A program made the translations under genes and the position numbers. A stretch of DNA of 23,252 nucleotides, taken from positions 1 to 23,252 of the forward strand of contig CAYNYF010000070.1 of assembly GCA_964401385.1 (NCBI GenBank). Direction: 5' to 3'. Under the pieces are notes generated by a model that was given only the letters and a program-made list of their open reading frames with translations, ran no database searches and had not been told where the DNA came from. Each line of letters opens with the position of its first letter. Within the stretch, counting starts at the first letter, position 1. Below, piece after piece: positions 23,224 to 23,252 of this stretch. This stretch comes from CAYNYF01 sp964401385 (GTDB taxonomy: Bacteria; Planctomycetota; Phycisphaerae; SM23-33).

Positions 23224-23252
23224 ATTCGCAACGATTCGCAACGATTCGCAAC
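23220..23252. repeat. 10-bp tandem repeat at the window edge
   Basis: ACGATTCGCA is present three times in a row without change, plus a partial fourth copy, and continues to the last base of the window. Its full length cannot be seen. Confidence 0.8.

Noticed and set aside
23165..23252. CRISPR array.
   Set aside because: The repeats are short, adjacent and without spacers of constant size, and no cas gene is near.

Overview
The window is 23.3 kb of gene-dense, very GC-rich bacterial chromosome carrying 22 protein genes and no rRNA, tRNA, CRISPR array or transposase. The gene content fits a Planctomycetota-like Gram-negative bacterium: a type II secretion (T2SS) locus with an outer-membrane secretin, an unusual SecG, and a GFO/IDH/MocA oxidoreductase of the kind abundant in that phylum. 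This placement is inference, because no rRNA or other phylogenetic marker was analysed.

Region 1 (about 177-12114, + strand) is a T2SS operon of 11 genes with overlapping or nearly touching ends, in the order gspE, F, G, H, I, J, K, L, M, a lipoprotein, gspD. It encodes the ATPase (E), the inner-membrane platform (F, L, M), five pseudopilins (G, H, I, J, K) and the secretin (D). There is no separate gspC and no prepilin peptidase gene in the window. The gspM product is about twice the usual length and ends in two tandem domains that look like the GspC/PilP homology region, so the missing GspC function may be fused to GspM. The lipoprotein gene between gspM and gspD is unrecognised and could be an outer-membrane partner of the secretin. 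gspH has no ordinary start codon upstream of its prepilin signal.

Region 2 (12111-19081, - strand) converges on gspD so tightly that the two stop codons overlap. Read 5' to 3' it is pheA, aroF, tpiA, secG, yicC, gmk, rpoZ, coaC, coaB. This run mixes phenylalanine synthesis, glycolysis, protein export, RNA metabolism, GMP kinase, RNA polymerase omega and the two halves of coenzyme A synthesis, which are separate genes here. SecG carries a C-terminal domain resembling CHB_HEX_C, predicted to sit on the periplasmic side. A sigma70-like promoter is visible upstream of pheA.

Region 3 (19082-22920, + strand) begins with a 353-bp divergent intergenic region. A two-TM sensor protein follows, with intact GGDEF and HD-GYP domains (synthesis and breakdown of cyclic di-GMP). 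After it, behind a good sigma70-like promoter, comes a GFO/IDH/MocA oxidoreductase.

Region 4 (22921-23252) is non-coding and repetitive. It holds a perfect hairpin just after the oxidoreductase, two related copies of an A-rich unit containing ATTCAGCAA, a nested inverted-repeat element between them, and a 10-bp tandem repeat that runs off the window edge.

The strongest candidates for something undescribed are the GspM-GspC fusion with duplicated homology regions, SecG with a beta-sandwich extension, and the lipoprotein embedded in the T2SS operon.
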